From assembly GCF_009494395.1 (NCBI RefSeq), contig NZ_VZCB01000052.1, forward strand, positions 1-64,000: DNA of 64,000 bases, read 5' to 3'. The notes below the pieces were generated by a model. That model saw nothing but the letters and a program-made list of their open reading frames with translations. It did no database searches and was not told where the DNA came from. Position numbers and translations under genes: made by a program. Positions 7,101-15,890 of this stretch are shown piece by piece. The stretch is from Segatella copri (lineage in GTDB: Bacteria; Bacteroidota; Bacteroidia; Bacteroidales; Bacteroidaceae). How positions within the stretch are numbered: the stretch's first letter is position 1; each line of letters starts with the position of its first letter.

Positions 7101-7421
7101 CAGGATGCCCTGGCGATAGAGTTCCACACCACAGTTGAGGGCAGTCTGGCCACCGAAACTGAGGAGGATACCGTCTGGCTTCTCCTTCTGGATGACACGC
7201 TCTACGAAGTATGGCTGCACTGGCAGGAAGTAAATCTGGTCGGCAACACCTTCTGATGTCTGTACGGTTGCGATATTCGGGTTGATGAGCACAGTCTCGA
7301 TACCTTCCTCGCGCAATGCCTTCAGGGCCTGCGAACCTGAGTAGTCGAACTCACCTGCTTCACCGATCTTCAAGGCTCCAGAACCTAAGAGGAGCACCTT
7401 CTTTATATTTTCGTCTTTCAT
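4188..7421 (-). CDS. carB: Carbamoyl-phosphate synthase, large subunit
   Basis: The protein has 1077 residues, the normal CarB length. The two homologous halves each start with a nucleotide-binding region (KKVLLLGSGALKIGEAGEFD and SIIVLGSGAYRIGSSVEFDW) followed by an ATP-grasp domain. A C-terminal MGS-like regulatory domain includes KLYATGGSSKFL. With CarA it makes carbamoyl phosphate from bicarbonate, ammonia and two ATP for pyrimidine and arginine synthesis. carA lies 12 bases upstream on the same strand, so the two are co-transcribed. The terminator at 4056-4101 follows. Confidence 0.97.
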   Translation of the reverse strand: MKDENIKKVLLLGSGALKIGEAGEFDYSGSQALKALREEGIETVLINPNIATVQTSEGVADQIYFLPVQPYFVERVIQKEKPDGILLSFGGQTALNCGVELYRQGILEKYNVKVLGTPVQAIMDTEDRELFVEKLDEINVKTIKSEACENIEQARKAAAELGYPVIIRAAYALGGLGSGFADNEEELNKLAEKAFSFSPQVLVEKSLKGWKEIEYEVVRDRYDNCITVCNMENFDPLGIHTGESIVIAPSQTLSNAEYHKLRALAIKIIRHIGIVGECNVQYAFDPKSEDYRVIEVNARLSRSSALASKATGYPLAFVAAKLGMGYGLFELKNSVTKTTSAFFEPALDYVVCKIPRWDLSKFRGVDKELGSSMKSVGEVMAIGRNFEEAIQKGLRMIGQGMHGFVENKELEIDDIDAALREPTDKRVFVISKAMHKGYTVDQIHDLTKIDKWFLEKLKHIIDIDEEMKKCNINTIGQDLLRSAKVYGFTDFQVARAVGLEQELGNMHKAALLVRNKRKSYGILPVVKQIDTLAAEYPAQTNYLYVTYAGVKSDISFENDHRSIIVLGSGAYRIGSSVEFDWCGVQALNTIRKEGWRSVMINYNPETVSTDYDMCDRLYFDELTFERVMDIIEMEQPHGVIVSTGGQIPNNLAMHLDAQNVPILGTAAKDIDNAEDRAKFSQMLTNNGINQPEWSALTSMEDIDNFIERVGFPVLVRPSYVLSGAAMNVCSNEEELKRFLQLAANVSEDHPVVVSKFIEHAKEIEMDAVAKNGEVIAYAISEHIEFAGVHSGDATIQFPPQKLYVETVRRVKRVGRQIAKELHINGPFNIQFMARDNDILVIECNLRASRSFPFVSKVLKINLIELATRVMLGLPVEKPHKNLFDLDYVGIKASQFSFNRLQKADPVLGVDMSSTGEVGCLGDDTSTALLKSMLSVGHRIPAKNILLSTGSAKQKVDLLDAAQMLVKHGYKLYATGGSSKFLTENGIENTRVLWPSEEAEGGAPKALEMLHNHEIDMVVNIPKNLTSSELSNGYKIRRAAIDLNVPLITNSRLASAFIYAFCTTKLEDIDIKAWGEYK

Positions 7422-7433
7422 CTTTTTTCCTAA

Positions 7434-8519
7434 TTATTTAAGTGTTTCTACAAACTTATCAAACATGAACTCTGTATCCACAGGGCCTGAGCAAGCCTCT
7501 GGGTGGAACTGGCTTGAGAACCAAGGGTTCACCTTGTGGCGGATACCCTCGTTAGAGCCATCATTCATATTTACAAAGAGTTCCTCCCAGTCGTTGCCCA
7601 ATGTCTTGGCATCAACGGCATAACCGTGGTTCTGAGAGGTGATGTAGCAATTGTTGGTTCCTACCATGCGCACTGGCTGGTTGTGTGAACGGTGACCATA
7701 CTTCAACTTGTAGATAGTAGCACCGGCAGCCTTGGAAAGCAACTGGTTACCCATACAAATACCGCAGATAGGCTTGCGGCTCTGGCTGATCTGCTTGCGA
7801 ATAATGTTTACTGCATCCTCACACATGTCTGGGTCGCCAGGACCATTGGCAAGGAACAGTCCGTCGAAATCCATATCTGTGTAATCGTAATTCCAAGGCA
7901 CACGGATCACCTCAACGCCTCTGTTGATGAGGCAACGGATGATGTTTGCCTTCACACCGCAGTCAACGAGAACCACCTTCTTGCCGGCACCCTCGTTGTA
8001 ACGGATAATCTCCTTGCAGCTCACCTGGTCAACGAAGTTTACACCCTCGTAGTTAGCCTCAGGTATGTTGTCTGGTTCATCATCAAAGAGAATCTTACCC
8101 ATCATCACACCATGTTCACGAAGCACCTTAGTCAACTCACGGGTATCGATGCCTGTGATTCCTGGCACCTTTTCGCGCTTCAACCAGTCGGCAAGACTCT
8201 CCACTGCATTCCAGTGGCTATACTGCTCGCTGTAATCATTCACGATGATGGCAGAAGCATAAATCTTGTCACTCTCCATGAAGGTTGGCAAACCATTCTC
8301 CTCGAAAGTAAATGGTGGCACACCATAGTTGCCCACGAGAGGGAATGTAAGTGTCATCAACTGACCGGCGTAAGAAGGGTCGGTCAAACTCTCTGGATAT
8401 CCCATCATGGCTGTGTTGAACACAACCTCGCCCGCTACAGGAGCATCATATCCAAAAGATTTGCCATGGAACTTGGTTCCATCGCTCAAAACTAAGGTTA
8501 CTTTTTTCATATCTGACAT
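7434..8519 (-). CDS. carA: Carbamoyl-phosphate synthase, small subunit (glutamine amidotransferase)
   Basis: The protein has 361 residues. The N-terminal CarA domain includes FNTAMMGYPESLTDPSYAGQ. The C-terminal class I glutaminase domain contains the nucleophile Cys255 in CGICMGNQ and the His339/Glu341 pair in SQFHPEA. It hydrolyses glutamine and channels ammonia to CarB. The start may be the first Met or the fourth residue (MKKVTL); both are possible. It lies between purF (66-base gap) and carB in one operon that draws on glutamine for nucleotide synthesis. Confidence 0.97.
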   Translation of the reverse strand: MSDMKKVTLVLSDGTKFHGKSFGYDAPVAGEVVFNTAMMGYPESLTDPSYAGQLMTLTFPLVGNYGVPPFTFEENGLPTFMESDKIYASAIIVNDYSEQYSHWNAVESLADWLKREKVPGITGIDTRELTKVLREHGVMMGKILFDDEPDNIPEANYEGVNFVDQVSCKEIIRYNEGAGKKVVLVDCGVKANIIRCLINRGVEVIRVPWNYDYTDMDFDGLFLANGPGDPDMCEDAVNIIRKQISQSRKPICGICMGNQLLSKAAGATIYKLKYGHRSHNQPVRMVGTNNCYITSQNHGYAVDAKTLGNDWEELFVNMNDGSNEGIRHKVNPWFSSQFHPEACSGPVDTEFMFDKFVETLK

Positions 8520-8585
8520 TTGATTCTTTTATTTCATACTTATAAGAGCAAATGAATTCTTCACTCTTCGTTCTTTTCTCTTCAC

Positions 8586-10469
8586 TTATTTATGATAAAC
8601 GTTTTCGATATAGTTCACAAACGACTGGTTGCAGAGTTTCGTGCCGCCTGGGGTTGGATAATGACCGGTGAAATACCAGTCGCCCTTGTGGTTTGGAATT
8701 GCCTCGCGCAAACCCTCGATGCTCTGGAACACGAGCTGGATAGGAGTGGTCATGCCCTCCGGACGGAGCATCTCTACTATCTTCTCGTTGATTTCCTCGA
8801 TGGTGAATGGCTTGTAGATGGCACGTACCGGGTTCACCTGCTCCTCCTTCGGCTTGGCAAGTTCTGCCTTGCATGCCTCGTAGGTCTGCTCGATGAGGTC
8901 CTCCATCTTGCGCTCTTTCAAAAGCTGGATTGCCGCACGGAACACGCAGAACTCTTCCAGTCTTGCCATATCGATGCCGTAATAATCCGGATAACGGATC
9001 TGAGGGGCACTGGATACGACTACAATCTTCTTAGGATGCAGACGGTCGAGGATGCGGAGGATGCTCTCCTTCAGGGTTGTACCGCGCACAATACTGTCGT
9101 CGATGATAACGAGATTATCCACATTCGGCTCGATGCTTCCGTAGGTTACATCATACACATGGCTCGCCAGGTCGTTGCGGCTGTTGCCCTCGGTGATGAA
9201 GGTACGGAGCTTGATATCCTTCCATGCAATCTTCTCCGAACGGACGAAATCGCCGAGAATATCGTATAATTCTTCCTTAGATGGAATATGGTCGAGGTTG
9301 GCAATCTGTTCTATCTTGCTTTCGTTGAGATACTTCTTGAAACCGCTCAACATTCCATAGTAAGCCACCTCGGCTGTGTTCGGGATGTAGCTGAACACGG
9401 TGTGATCAACATCGTAATCCACTGCCTTCAGGATAGGCTGGGTCAACTGCTCGCCCAACTGCTTACGCTCCTGGTAGATATCCTTGTCGGAACCACGGCT
9501 GAAGTAGATGCGCTCGAATGAGCAGGCAGAATCACCCTTCTGCTCCATGATGCGCTCGATGGTGCACTCGCCGTTCTTCTTCACGAGAAGTGCCGTACCC
9601 GGCATCAGCTCCTGCACATCCTCTGCCTCCAGGTCGAAGGTGGTCTGAAGCACAGGGCGCTCGCTGGCTACTACTACGATTTCATCGTTCTTGTAGTAGA
9701 AAGCAGGACGGATGCCCCAAGGGTCGCGCATGGAGAACATCTCTCCCGAACCGGTGATACCGCAGACCACATAACCGCCATCAAAGTCCTTCATCGTGGT
9801 CTTGAGCACGTTGCTCATCTTCACGTGGTCTTCGATGTAGTTGGTGATGTCGGTGTTTTCCATCTCCATCGCCTTTGCTGCCACGAAATTTCGCTCCACC
9901 TCTCTGTCAAGTCGGTGGCCCATCAGTTCGAGCATGATGTAGGTGTCGCTGTAGATGCGTGGGCTCTGGCCCTGCTTGGTCAGCTCCTGGAAGATTTCAT
10001 CTACGTTGGTCATGTTGAAGTTGCCGCAAAGGCAGAGGTTCTTCGCCTTCCAGTTATTGCGGCGCAGGAATGGGTGCACATACTGGATACCACTCTTTCC
10101 GGTGGTACTGTAGCGCAGGTGTCCCATGTAAAGTTCGCCTGCGAAAGGCAGTTCCTCTTTGGCAAACTTAGCATCAGCAAGCTGCTCGGGAGTCAGGTTC
10201 TTGAAGTTGGCATTCGCCTTGCCGAAGATCTCCGTCACGGCGTTCTTACCCTCTGCACGCTCACGAAACATATACTCATGACCAGGCTTTCCGCCCAGTT
10301 TGACACAAGCCATACCAGCACCCTCCTGTCCACGGTTGTGCTGTTTCTCCATCATCAGATAGAGTTTGTTGAGTGCGTACATCCAGGTGCCGTACTTCTG
10401 CTGGTAATACTCCAATGGCTTGAGCAATCTGATCATTGCTACGCCACATTCATGTTTCAATGGTTCCAT
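8586..10469 (-). CDS. purF: Amidophosphoribosyltransferase
   Basis: The protein has 627 residues, longer than the roughly 500 of E. coli PurF but typical of the Bacteroidetes long form. The N-terminal Ntn-type glutaminase domain has its presumed nucleophile at Cys8 (KHECGVAM) after a short propeptide. The C-terminal phosphoribosyltransferase domain has the PRPP loop VIIDDSIVRGTT. It converts PRPP and glutamine to phosphoribosylamine, the first step of purine synthesis. It is the first gene of the purF-carA-carB set. A second canonical purF elsewhere in the genome cannot be excluded. Confidence 0.88.
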   Translation of the reverse strand: MEPLKHECGVAMIRLLKPLEYYQQKYGTWMYALNKLYLMMEKQHNRGQEGAGMACVKLGGKPGHEYMFRERAEGKNAVTEIFGKANANFKNLTPEQLADAKFAKEELPFAGELYMGHLRYSTTGKSGIQYVHPFLRRNNWKAKNLCLCGNFNMTNVDEIFQELTKQGQSPRIYSDTYIMLELMGHRLDREVERNFVAAKAMEMENTDITNYIEDHVKMSNVLKTTMKDFDGGYVVCGITGSGEMFSMRDPWGIRPAFYYKNDEIVVVASERPVLQTTFDLEAEDVQELMPGTALLVKKNGECTIERIMEQKGDSACSFERIYFSRGSDKDIYQERKQLGEQLTQPILKAVDYDVDHTVFSYIPNTAEVAYYGMLSGFKKYLNESKIEQIANLDHIPSKEELYDILGDFVRSEKIAWKDIKLRTFITEGNSRNDLASHVYDVTYGSIEPNVDNLVIIDDSIVRGTTLKESILRILDRLHPKKIVVVSSAPQIRYPDYYGIDMARLEEFCVFRAAIQLLKERKMEDLIEQTYEACKAELAKPKEEQVNPVRAIYKPFTIEEINEKIVEMLRPEGMTTPIQLVFQSIEGLREAIPNHKGDWYFTGHYPTPGGTKLCNQSFVNYIENVYHK

Positions 10470-10536
10470 CTCTCAATTATCCTTTATCTTATTTAGTTAA
10501 ATTTGAATATACCTACTGCGAAGGGATACCCCTCCA

Positions 10537-10575
10537 AAAAAAGGGAAACGTCAAGAAACGACGATTCCCTTTATT
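10537..10575. terminator. Terminator between glmS and purF
   Basis: AAAGGGAAACGTC (10540-10552) pairs with GACGATTCCCTTT (10560-10572), with one mismatch and a T run on the minus strand. It ends the glmS transcript and separates it from purF. Confidence 0.85.
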
Positions 10576-10577
10576 TT

Positions 10578-12482
10578 TTATTCGACAGTAACTGACTTGG
10601 CCAAATTTCTAGGTTGGTCAACATCCTTGCCCTTACATACAGCTACATGATAAGCCAGCAGCTGCAAAGGAATGGTAGCCAATAATGGCTCCAGGCACTC
10701 CAAGGTCTCAGGGAGTTCAATCACTTCGTCGGCAATCTTGGAAATAGTTTCATCACCCTTGCTCACAATGGCAATGACACGACCCTGACGGGCCTTGATT
10801 TCCTGGATATTAGACAAGACCTTCTCGTACATGAAGTTGTGGGTAGCAATAACTACCACAGGCATATCGCTGTCTATCAATGCGATAGGCCCATGTTTCA
10901 TCTCCGCTGCAGGATAACCTTCAGCGTGGATGTAGCTAATCTCCTTCAACTTCAATGCACCTTCAAGGGCTACAGGATACTGGAATCCGCGACCCAGATA
11001 GATGAAATTGCGCGCATACGTAAAGGTACGGCTCAAGTCAGCTATCTTATTGTTCAGCTTCAACACTTCCTTCATCTTGGCAGGAATGTTCCAAAGCTGC
11101 TCTGTAATCTTCTGATATTCGTTTTCACTGATGGTTCCCCTCTCCTTACCAATGGCAAGTGCCAGGAGGATAAGGACGGTAACCTGACCGGTGAACGCCT
11201 TGGTAGAGGCAACACCAATCTCCGGACCTACGTGAATATAGGTACCCGTATCTGTCTCTCGTGCGATGGAAGAACCGATAGAGTTACAGATACCATAGAT
11301 AAACGCACCGCTCTCCTTGGCAAGCTTGATGGCAGCCAGGGTATCAGCGGTTTCACCACTCTGGGAAATGGCGATGACGACATCATCCTTCGTTACCACA
11401 GGATTGCGGTAACGGAACTCTGATGCATATTCCACTTCCACTGGGATGCGACAGTAATTCTCTATCATCTGCTTGCCGATGAGTCCGGCGTGCCATGATG
11501 TTCCACAAGCCACGATGATGATTCGCTTGGCATTGAGGAGTTGCTGGCGATGGTCGGTGATGGAGCTGAGCACTACGCCCATCTCTGTCTCCGTCTTGCA
11601 GGTTGTATCGTCGCCATCTGTCATCACACGGGTTTCCACGGTGCGGCTCACCACACGACCACGCATACAGTTGCGCAGGCACTCAGGCTGTTCGAAGATT
11701 TCCTTCAGCATGAAGTGAGGGAAACCGCCCTTCTCTATCTGACCAAGGTCAATGTCCACGGTCTGCACCTCAGGGTTGAGCTTTACGTTCTGGATGTTTA
11801 CTACCTGCAATTCCTGACCGAGACGCATCACAGCGATGTTGCCATCCTCCAGATAAACCACCTTATCAGTATATTCGATGATAGGACTGGCATCAGAACC
11901 GAGATAAAACTCTCCGTCCTCACCGATACCTACAACCAATGGACTCTGCTTGCGGGCAGCAATAATCTGGTCAGGGTGACGCTTGTCAAGAATAGCGATG
12001 GCATAAGCGCCAATCACCTGACGGAGCGCTACCTGAACGGCAGTCAACAGATCAAGATCCTTCTTCACCTGAATGTATTCGATGAGCTGTACGAGGACCT
12101 CTGTATCGGTCTCACTCTTGAACTCCACACCCTTAGCAATCAGGTTCTTCTTGATGTCGGCATAGTTCTCGATAATACCATTATGAATCATGGCAAGATT
12201 CTTGCTGGAAGAATAATGAGGATGAGCATTCACAGCTGAAGGCTCTCCGTGTGTAGCCCAACGAGTATGAGCGATACCCACATGTCCAGAAATATCCTTG
12301 TCTGAGCAGAACGCTTCAAGATCTGCCACCTTGCCCTTTGCCTTATATACGTTCAAAGAGCCATCATTGCTAATAAGGGCTACACCCGCAGAGTCATACC
12401 CGCGGTATTCCAAACGCTTCAACCCCTTGATGAGAGCTGGATAAGCGTCTCCCTTACCTAAATATCCTACTATGCCACACAT
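10578..12482 (-). CDS. glmS: Glutamine-fructose-6-phosphate aminotransferase (isomerizing)
   Basis: The protein has 634 residues. It begins MCGIVGYLGKG with the catalytic Cys2 of the Ntn glutaminase domain, followed by RGYDSAG and HTRWATHGEPS. Two SIS sugar-isomerase domains follow, including ACGTSWHAGL, ISQSGETADTLAA and the closing DQPRNLAKSVTVE. It makes glucosamine-6-phosphate for peptidoglycan and lipid A. Upstream on the same strand is the export lipoprotein gene (61-base gap), so they may be co-transcribed. I saw no glmS-ribozyme-like leader. Confidence 0.97.
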   Translation of the reverse strand: MCGIVGYLGKGDAYPALIKGLKRLEYRGYDSAGVALISNDGSLNVYKAKGKVADLEAFCSDKDISGHVGIAHTRWATHGEPSAVNAHPHYSSSKNLAMIHNGIIENYADIKKNLIAKGVEFKSETDTEVLVQLIEYIQVKKDLDLLTAVQVALRQVIGAYAIAILDKRHPDQIIAARKQSPLVVGIGEDGEFYLGSDASPIIEYTDKVVYLEDGNIAVMRLGQELQVVNIQNVKLNPEVQTVDIDLGQIEKGGFPHFMLKEIFEQPECLRNCMRGRVVSRTVETRVMTDGDDTTCKTETEMGVVLSSITDHRQQLLNAKRIIIVACGTSWHAGLIGKQMIENYCRIPVEVEYASEFRYRNPVVTKDDVVIAISQSGETADTLAAIKLAKESGAFIYGICNSIGSSIARETDTGTYIHVGPEIGVASTKAFTGQVTVLILLALAIGKERGTISENEYQKITEQLWNIPAKMKEVLKLNNKIADLSRTFTYARNFIYLGRGFQYPVALEGALKLKEISYIHAEGYPAAEMKHGPIALIDSDMPVVVIATHNFMYEKVLSNIQEIKARQGRVIAIVSKGDETISKIADEVIELPETLECLEPLLATIPLQLLAYHVAVCKGKDVDQPRNLAKSVTVE

Positions 12483-12543
12483 ACTTATATATCTTTATAT
12501 GTTGTAAATCTGTTTGTTATTCCTGACCTTTTCTCTCTTTCAC

Positions 12544-13344
12544 TTATCGCAAGATATTGACCACCAAAGAGGCTATAGATGTCAAAATGCTCAATCCCGA
12601 CATAACCAATGTAGTGGAAGAACCGATAGCAGAATTCTGTGCCTTTACCTTGTTAGGCTCAACATAGATAATATCATTCTGCTGAAGATAATAGAATGGC
12701 GAACTGATGACATTAGCATCATTAAGATTCAAACGATGGTAATGTTTCTCACCCTGTGCATCCTGACGAATCAGAATCACATTATCACGTCTACCGTAGA
12801 TTGTCAAGTCACCAGCCTGCGCCAAAGCCTCAAGGATACTCATCTTCTCCTGTGGTACTGAAATTATACCAGGCTTGGTAACCTCACCCAATATCGAGAC
12901 ATGATAGCTAGCCATACGAACAGTGACGATAGGATTTTCCGTTTCTGCCAAATAAGGTTTTACCTTGCTCTTTACAAGATCCTCGGCCTCTTTCTTGGTC
13001 ATGCCTCCTACGTGCAGTGTCCCAACAACAGGAAACTCGATATTACCATGATTATCTACCAGGTAGCCCTGCAATGTTCCACCAGAAGTACTCAACTGTC
13101 CACCAGTACCAATTGTATTAGAAACAGACAAGTTGAAAGGCATCGCAGCCTTTGGATCTGTGGTAATCACGGTAATGGTCAGTTCATCCTTAGGCATAAT
13201 CTTTGCCTCATAAAGAATCCTAGAACCCGCTAAACTGATAGAATCAATGTTTTGAAAATAAGCCACGCTCTTGGTGCTACCGCAACTGCCGAGCATCAAG
13301 ACCATAGTTAAAGCGACAAGCGCTGAAAGAATGAATTTTTTCAT
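12544..13344 (-). CDS. Wza-like polysaccharide export lipoprotein
   Basis: I choose the ATG at 13344 (MKKFILSALVALTMVLM) over 13353, because it gives a clean lipoprotein signal with lipobox LGSC at residues 19-22. The mature part contains a polysaccharide-export domain (YEAKIMPKDELTITVITTD) followed by SLBB-type sequence (VSILGEVTKPGIISVPQEK and LAQAGDLTIYGRRDNV). The C-terminus ends in a hydrophobic stretch, TLVMSGLSILTSIASLVVNI, that could span the outer membrane. It should form the outer-membrane exit of a capsule or exopolysaccharide system. No other export or glycosyltransferase gene is adjacent. Its promoter lies inside the palindrome at 13366-13424. Confidence 0.88.
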   Translation of the reverse strand: MKKFILSALVALTMVLMLGSCGSTKSVAYFQNIDSISLAGSRILYEAKIMPKDELTITVITTDPKAAMPFNLSVSNTIGTGGQLSTSGGTLQGYLVDNHGNIEFPVVGTLHVGGMTKKEAEDLVKSKVKPYLAETENPIVTVRMASYHVSILGEVTKPGIISVPQEKMSILEALAQAGDLTIYGRRDNVILIRQDAQGEKHYHRLNLNDANVISSPFYYLQQNDIIYVEPNKVKAQNSAIGSSTTLVMSGLSILTSIASLVVNILR

Positions 13345-13365
13345 CACAAACAAATTTCGTTATAC

Positions 13366-13424
13366 ATTATTGGTGCAAAAATACAGCATTTTTTTGAATG
13401 CTGCAAATATTTTGCACCAATAAT
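13366..13424 (-). promoter_or_regulatory. Promoter embedded in a long inverted repeat
   Basis: The arms 13366-13390 and 13397-13424 are near-perfect inverted repeats (ATTATTGGTGCAAAA ... CAGCATT) apart from a three-base gap, with a six-base centre. On the minus strand, TTTG at 13407-13404 and TATTTTTG at 13383-13376 are 20 bases apart, so the whole promoter of the export lipoprotein gene lies within the palindrome. There is no trailing T run, so this is not an ordinary terminator. Confidence 0.75.
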
Positions 13425-13538
13425 TTCAGAAATATTTATTTTTTATGAAATATGTAGCCTTTTTGGCTTCATCCGCAAAGAAAAGAGTACTATAATTCAC
13501 CCCAAATTGCATTCATGAAGCGAAAACCAGACGGCTTT

Positions 13539-14996
13539 TTATTTCTTGTCTTCTATTCCATTTGATGGCAGATTGAAAGTATAGCTATTGTCGAAGATCT
13601 TCTTTACCTTATTGATTTCAACAAAGGTAGTGCCACCACCCTCGCCAAAGCTACCACTCAAGTATGCTATCTTATCCTCTTCCTGCAGATATCCTTTCTG
13701 ACGAAGCATACGCACAGCAGCTGTGAACATATCCTTAGCAGAAACATGATCTTTCTGATGAATAGGAATGATGCCATAGCTCAGGTTCAACCAGCGCTGA
13801 AGCTTCTCCTTATAGCAGATGGCAAGTACAGGATTTGGGCCACGGAAGGCAGCCAAATCGCGTGCGGTCTGACCGGTTTCACCATCAGTGATGATACCAG
13901 CCACGCCCAACTGCTTGGTAGCTTCAATAGCAGCGTGAGCCAAAAAGAGTTTCTGGTCTATTTTACCGCCATCCATAGGATTGATGTCGTTAAGAGGTGA
14001 CTTATCCTTCTCTGCCTGCTCGGCAATACGAGCCATAGTCTGAACTGCCTCTACAGGATATTTACCGCTAGCAGTTTCTCCAGAAAGCATCAAGGCATCT
14101 GTACGATAGAAGATAGCATTGGCAATATCAGTTACCTCTGCACGGGTAGGACGCGGATTCTTAATCATGGTATGAAGCATCTGGGTAGCCACAATAACTG
14201 GCTTTTGAGCCTTCACACACTTGGCGATGATTCGGCGCTGGATACCCGGAATCTTCTCTATAGGCACCTCAATACCCAAATCACCACGGGCAACCATGAT
14301 GCCGTAGCAAGCATCAATGATTTCATCAATATTATCTACACCCTCCTGGTTTTCAATCTTAGAAATAATCTTGATATCACTGTTGTGAGCATCCAAGATG
14401 TCCTGAACAGCCTTTACATCTGCTGCACTACGCACAAATGAGTGAGCAATGAAATCAATATCCAATTCGATAGCCAACTCAATATTCTTACGGTCTTTCT
14501 CTGTAAGTGCAGGCAAATCGATATGCTCACCTGGTACATTCACACTCTTATGAGCACCCAGCATACCCTCGTTCTGAACTTCTGCCACAAGCATAGGTCC
14601 CTGAACCTCCATCACCTTCATGTCGAGTTCGCCATCATCAAACAAGATGTCATCACCCACCTTTACGTCAGCAGCAATATCTGGATAGCTTAAGTTCACG
14701 ATATCGTGAGAAGACTCCATTTCCGGACGACCGAAGATTTTCACCACGTCACCTATATTATAATGTATAGGTTCCTTGACGTCAGTAGTACGCACCTCAG
14801 GTCCCTTAGTATCAATCATGATACCAATATGTGGAGACACGGCTCTAACATTCTTAACAATGGTACGGATACCATCTTCTGTGGCATGGGCAGTATTCAT
14901 ACGAACCACGTTCATACCTGCAAAAAACAGTTTTCGGATAAAATCTTGATCGCATCTACGATCACTGATGGAAGCAACTATCTTTGTTTGTTTCAT
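13539..14996 (-). CDS. pyk: Pyruvate kinase
   Basis: The protein has 485 residues and the full pyruvate kinase barrel. TKIVASISDRRCD is at the N-terminus, IGIMIDTKGPEVRT binds substrate and metal, IISKIENQEGVDNIDEI carries the catalytic Lys and metal-binding Glu, and VIVATQMLHTMIKNPRPTRAE follows. The usual N-[CF]-SHG turn reads NTAHA here. It converts phosphoenolpyruvate and ADP to pyruvate and ATP. A TATCTTTG box at 15065-15072 (minus) lies about 70 bases upstream. The gene appears to be a single transcription unit. Confidence 0.96.
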   Translation of the reverse strand: MKQTKIVASISDRRCDQDFIRKLFFAGMNVVRMNTAHATEDGIRTIVKNVRAVSPHIGIMIDTKGPEVRTTDVKEPIHYNIGDVVKIFGRPEMESSHDIVNLSYPDIAADVKVGDDILFDDGELDMKVMEVQGPMLVAEVQNEGMLGAHKSVNVPGEHIDLPALTEKDRKNIELAIELDIDFIAHSFVRSAADVKAVQDILDAHNSDIKIISKIENQEGVDNIDEIIDACYGIMVARGDLGIEVPIEKIPGIQRRIIAKCVKAQKPVIVATQMLHTMIKNPRPTRAEVTDIANAIFYRTDALMLSGETASGKYPVEAVQTMARIAEQAEKDKSPLNDINPMDGGKIDQKLFLAHAAIEATKQLGVAGIITDGETGQTARDLAAFRGPNPVLAICYKEKLQRWLNLSYGIIPIHQKDHVSAKDMFTAAVRMLRQKGYLQEEDKIAYLSGSFGEGGGTTFVEINKVKKIFDNSYTFNLPSNGIEDKK

Positions 14997-15160
14997 ATTC
15001 GTAATTACCTTATTGAAATTTCAATATTATCGTGACTTTTCAATCACATTTCCCAAATTTTGTGCAAAGATACAAAGAATTTCTGAAAAACATATCATCT
15101 TAATTATAAAATATATATAAAATATTGCGATACTTTCAGTTTGAAAGAAGATTACAACAA

Positions 15161-15198
15161 AAAATCTAGCCAGGAAGGAATTTCTCCTTTTGGCTAGA
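15161..15198 (-). terminator. Terminator of the TPM-lemA operon
   Basis: TCTAGCCA (15165-15172) and TGGCTAGA (15191-15198) form a perfect 8-bp stem, extended by AGGA/TCCT pairs, with a T run on the minus strand just after lemA. Confidence 0.85.
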
Positions 15199-15238
15199 CT
15201 ATCATTCTACAAACAATTCCATATCATTTTTATCAGAA

Positions 15239-15820
15239 TCAGAGATCCAAATCTGGAGCCTTCTCTGCTCCTGCAGCTGCCTCGAATTTCGGCATGGTCT
15301 GGAAATTGAAAATACCAGCAATAAGGGCAGTTGGCATTTTTCTAGCTGTCTGATTATAAGCCTGAACAGCATCATTATATTTGCGACGGGCTTCACTGAT
15401 ACGATTCTCGGTACCCTCTTCCTGAATCTGCAAAGACTTGAAATTCTCGCTAGCCTTCAACTCCGGATATTTTTCCGCAACAACCATCAACTTGGAGAAT
15501 GCATTCGCCAATTCTCCTTGAGCTGCCGTATATTCCTTCAACTTAGCTTCTGTCAGATTGCTAGCATCCAGCTTAACCTGACCAACAGCTGCACGAGCCT
15601 TGGTTACAGCTTCGAAAGTCTCCTTTTCATGCTTGGCATACGCCTTCACGATCTTAGCCAACTGTGGCATCATGTCGGCACGACGCTGATACTGAGTCTG
15701 TACGTTTGCCAACTCGGTAGTAGCCTGCTCCTGCTTCTCTACCAAACCATTATAACCACTGAATACCCATAGCACCAACACAACGATGACGCCTAAGATA
15801 ATCCATCCTGTTTTCTTCAT
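15239..15820 (-). CDS. lemA: LemA family protein
   Basis: The protein has 193 residues. One N-terminal membrane helix (KKTGWIILGVIVVLVLWVFS) is followed by the LemA core: YNGLVEKQEQATTELANVQT, YQRRADMMPQLAKIV and SEARRKYNDAVQAYN. It ends with an Ala/Glu-rich tail. LemA proteins are four-helix bundles anchored to the inner membrane with an unclear role. In many bacteria lemA pairs with a TPM-domain gene, as here (70-base gap, same strand), so the two products probably work together in the envelope. Confidence 0.93.
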   Translation of the reverse strand: MKKTGWIILGVIVVLVLWVFSGYNGLVEKQEQATTELANVQTQYQRRADMMPQLAKIVKAYAKHEKETFEAVTKARAAVGQVKLDASNLTEAKLKEYTAAQGELANAFSKLMVVAEKYPELKASENFKSLQIQEEGTENRISEARRKYNDAVQAYNQTARKMPTALIAGIFNFQTMPKFEAAAGAEKAPDLDL

Positions 15821-15890
15821 AATCCTTTTATTTATTAATTATACATTGTTATATTATTGACTATTGATTACCTGCGTAAACTACTAACTA

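Noticed and set aside
10470..10577. glmS ribozyme
   Set aside because: This side is downstream of glmS, and the upstream side shows no ribozyme-like structure.
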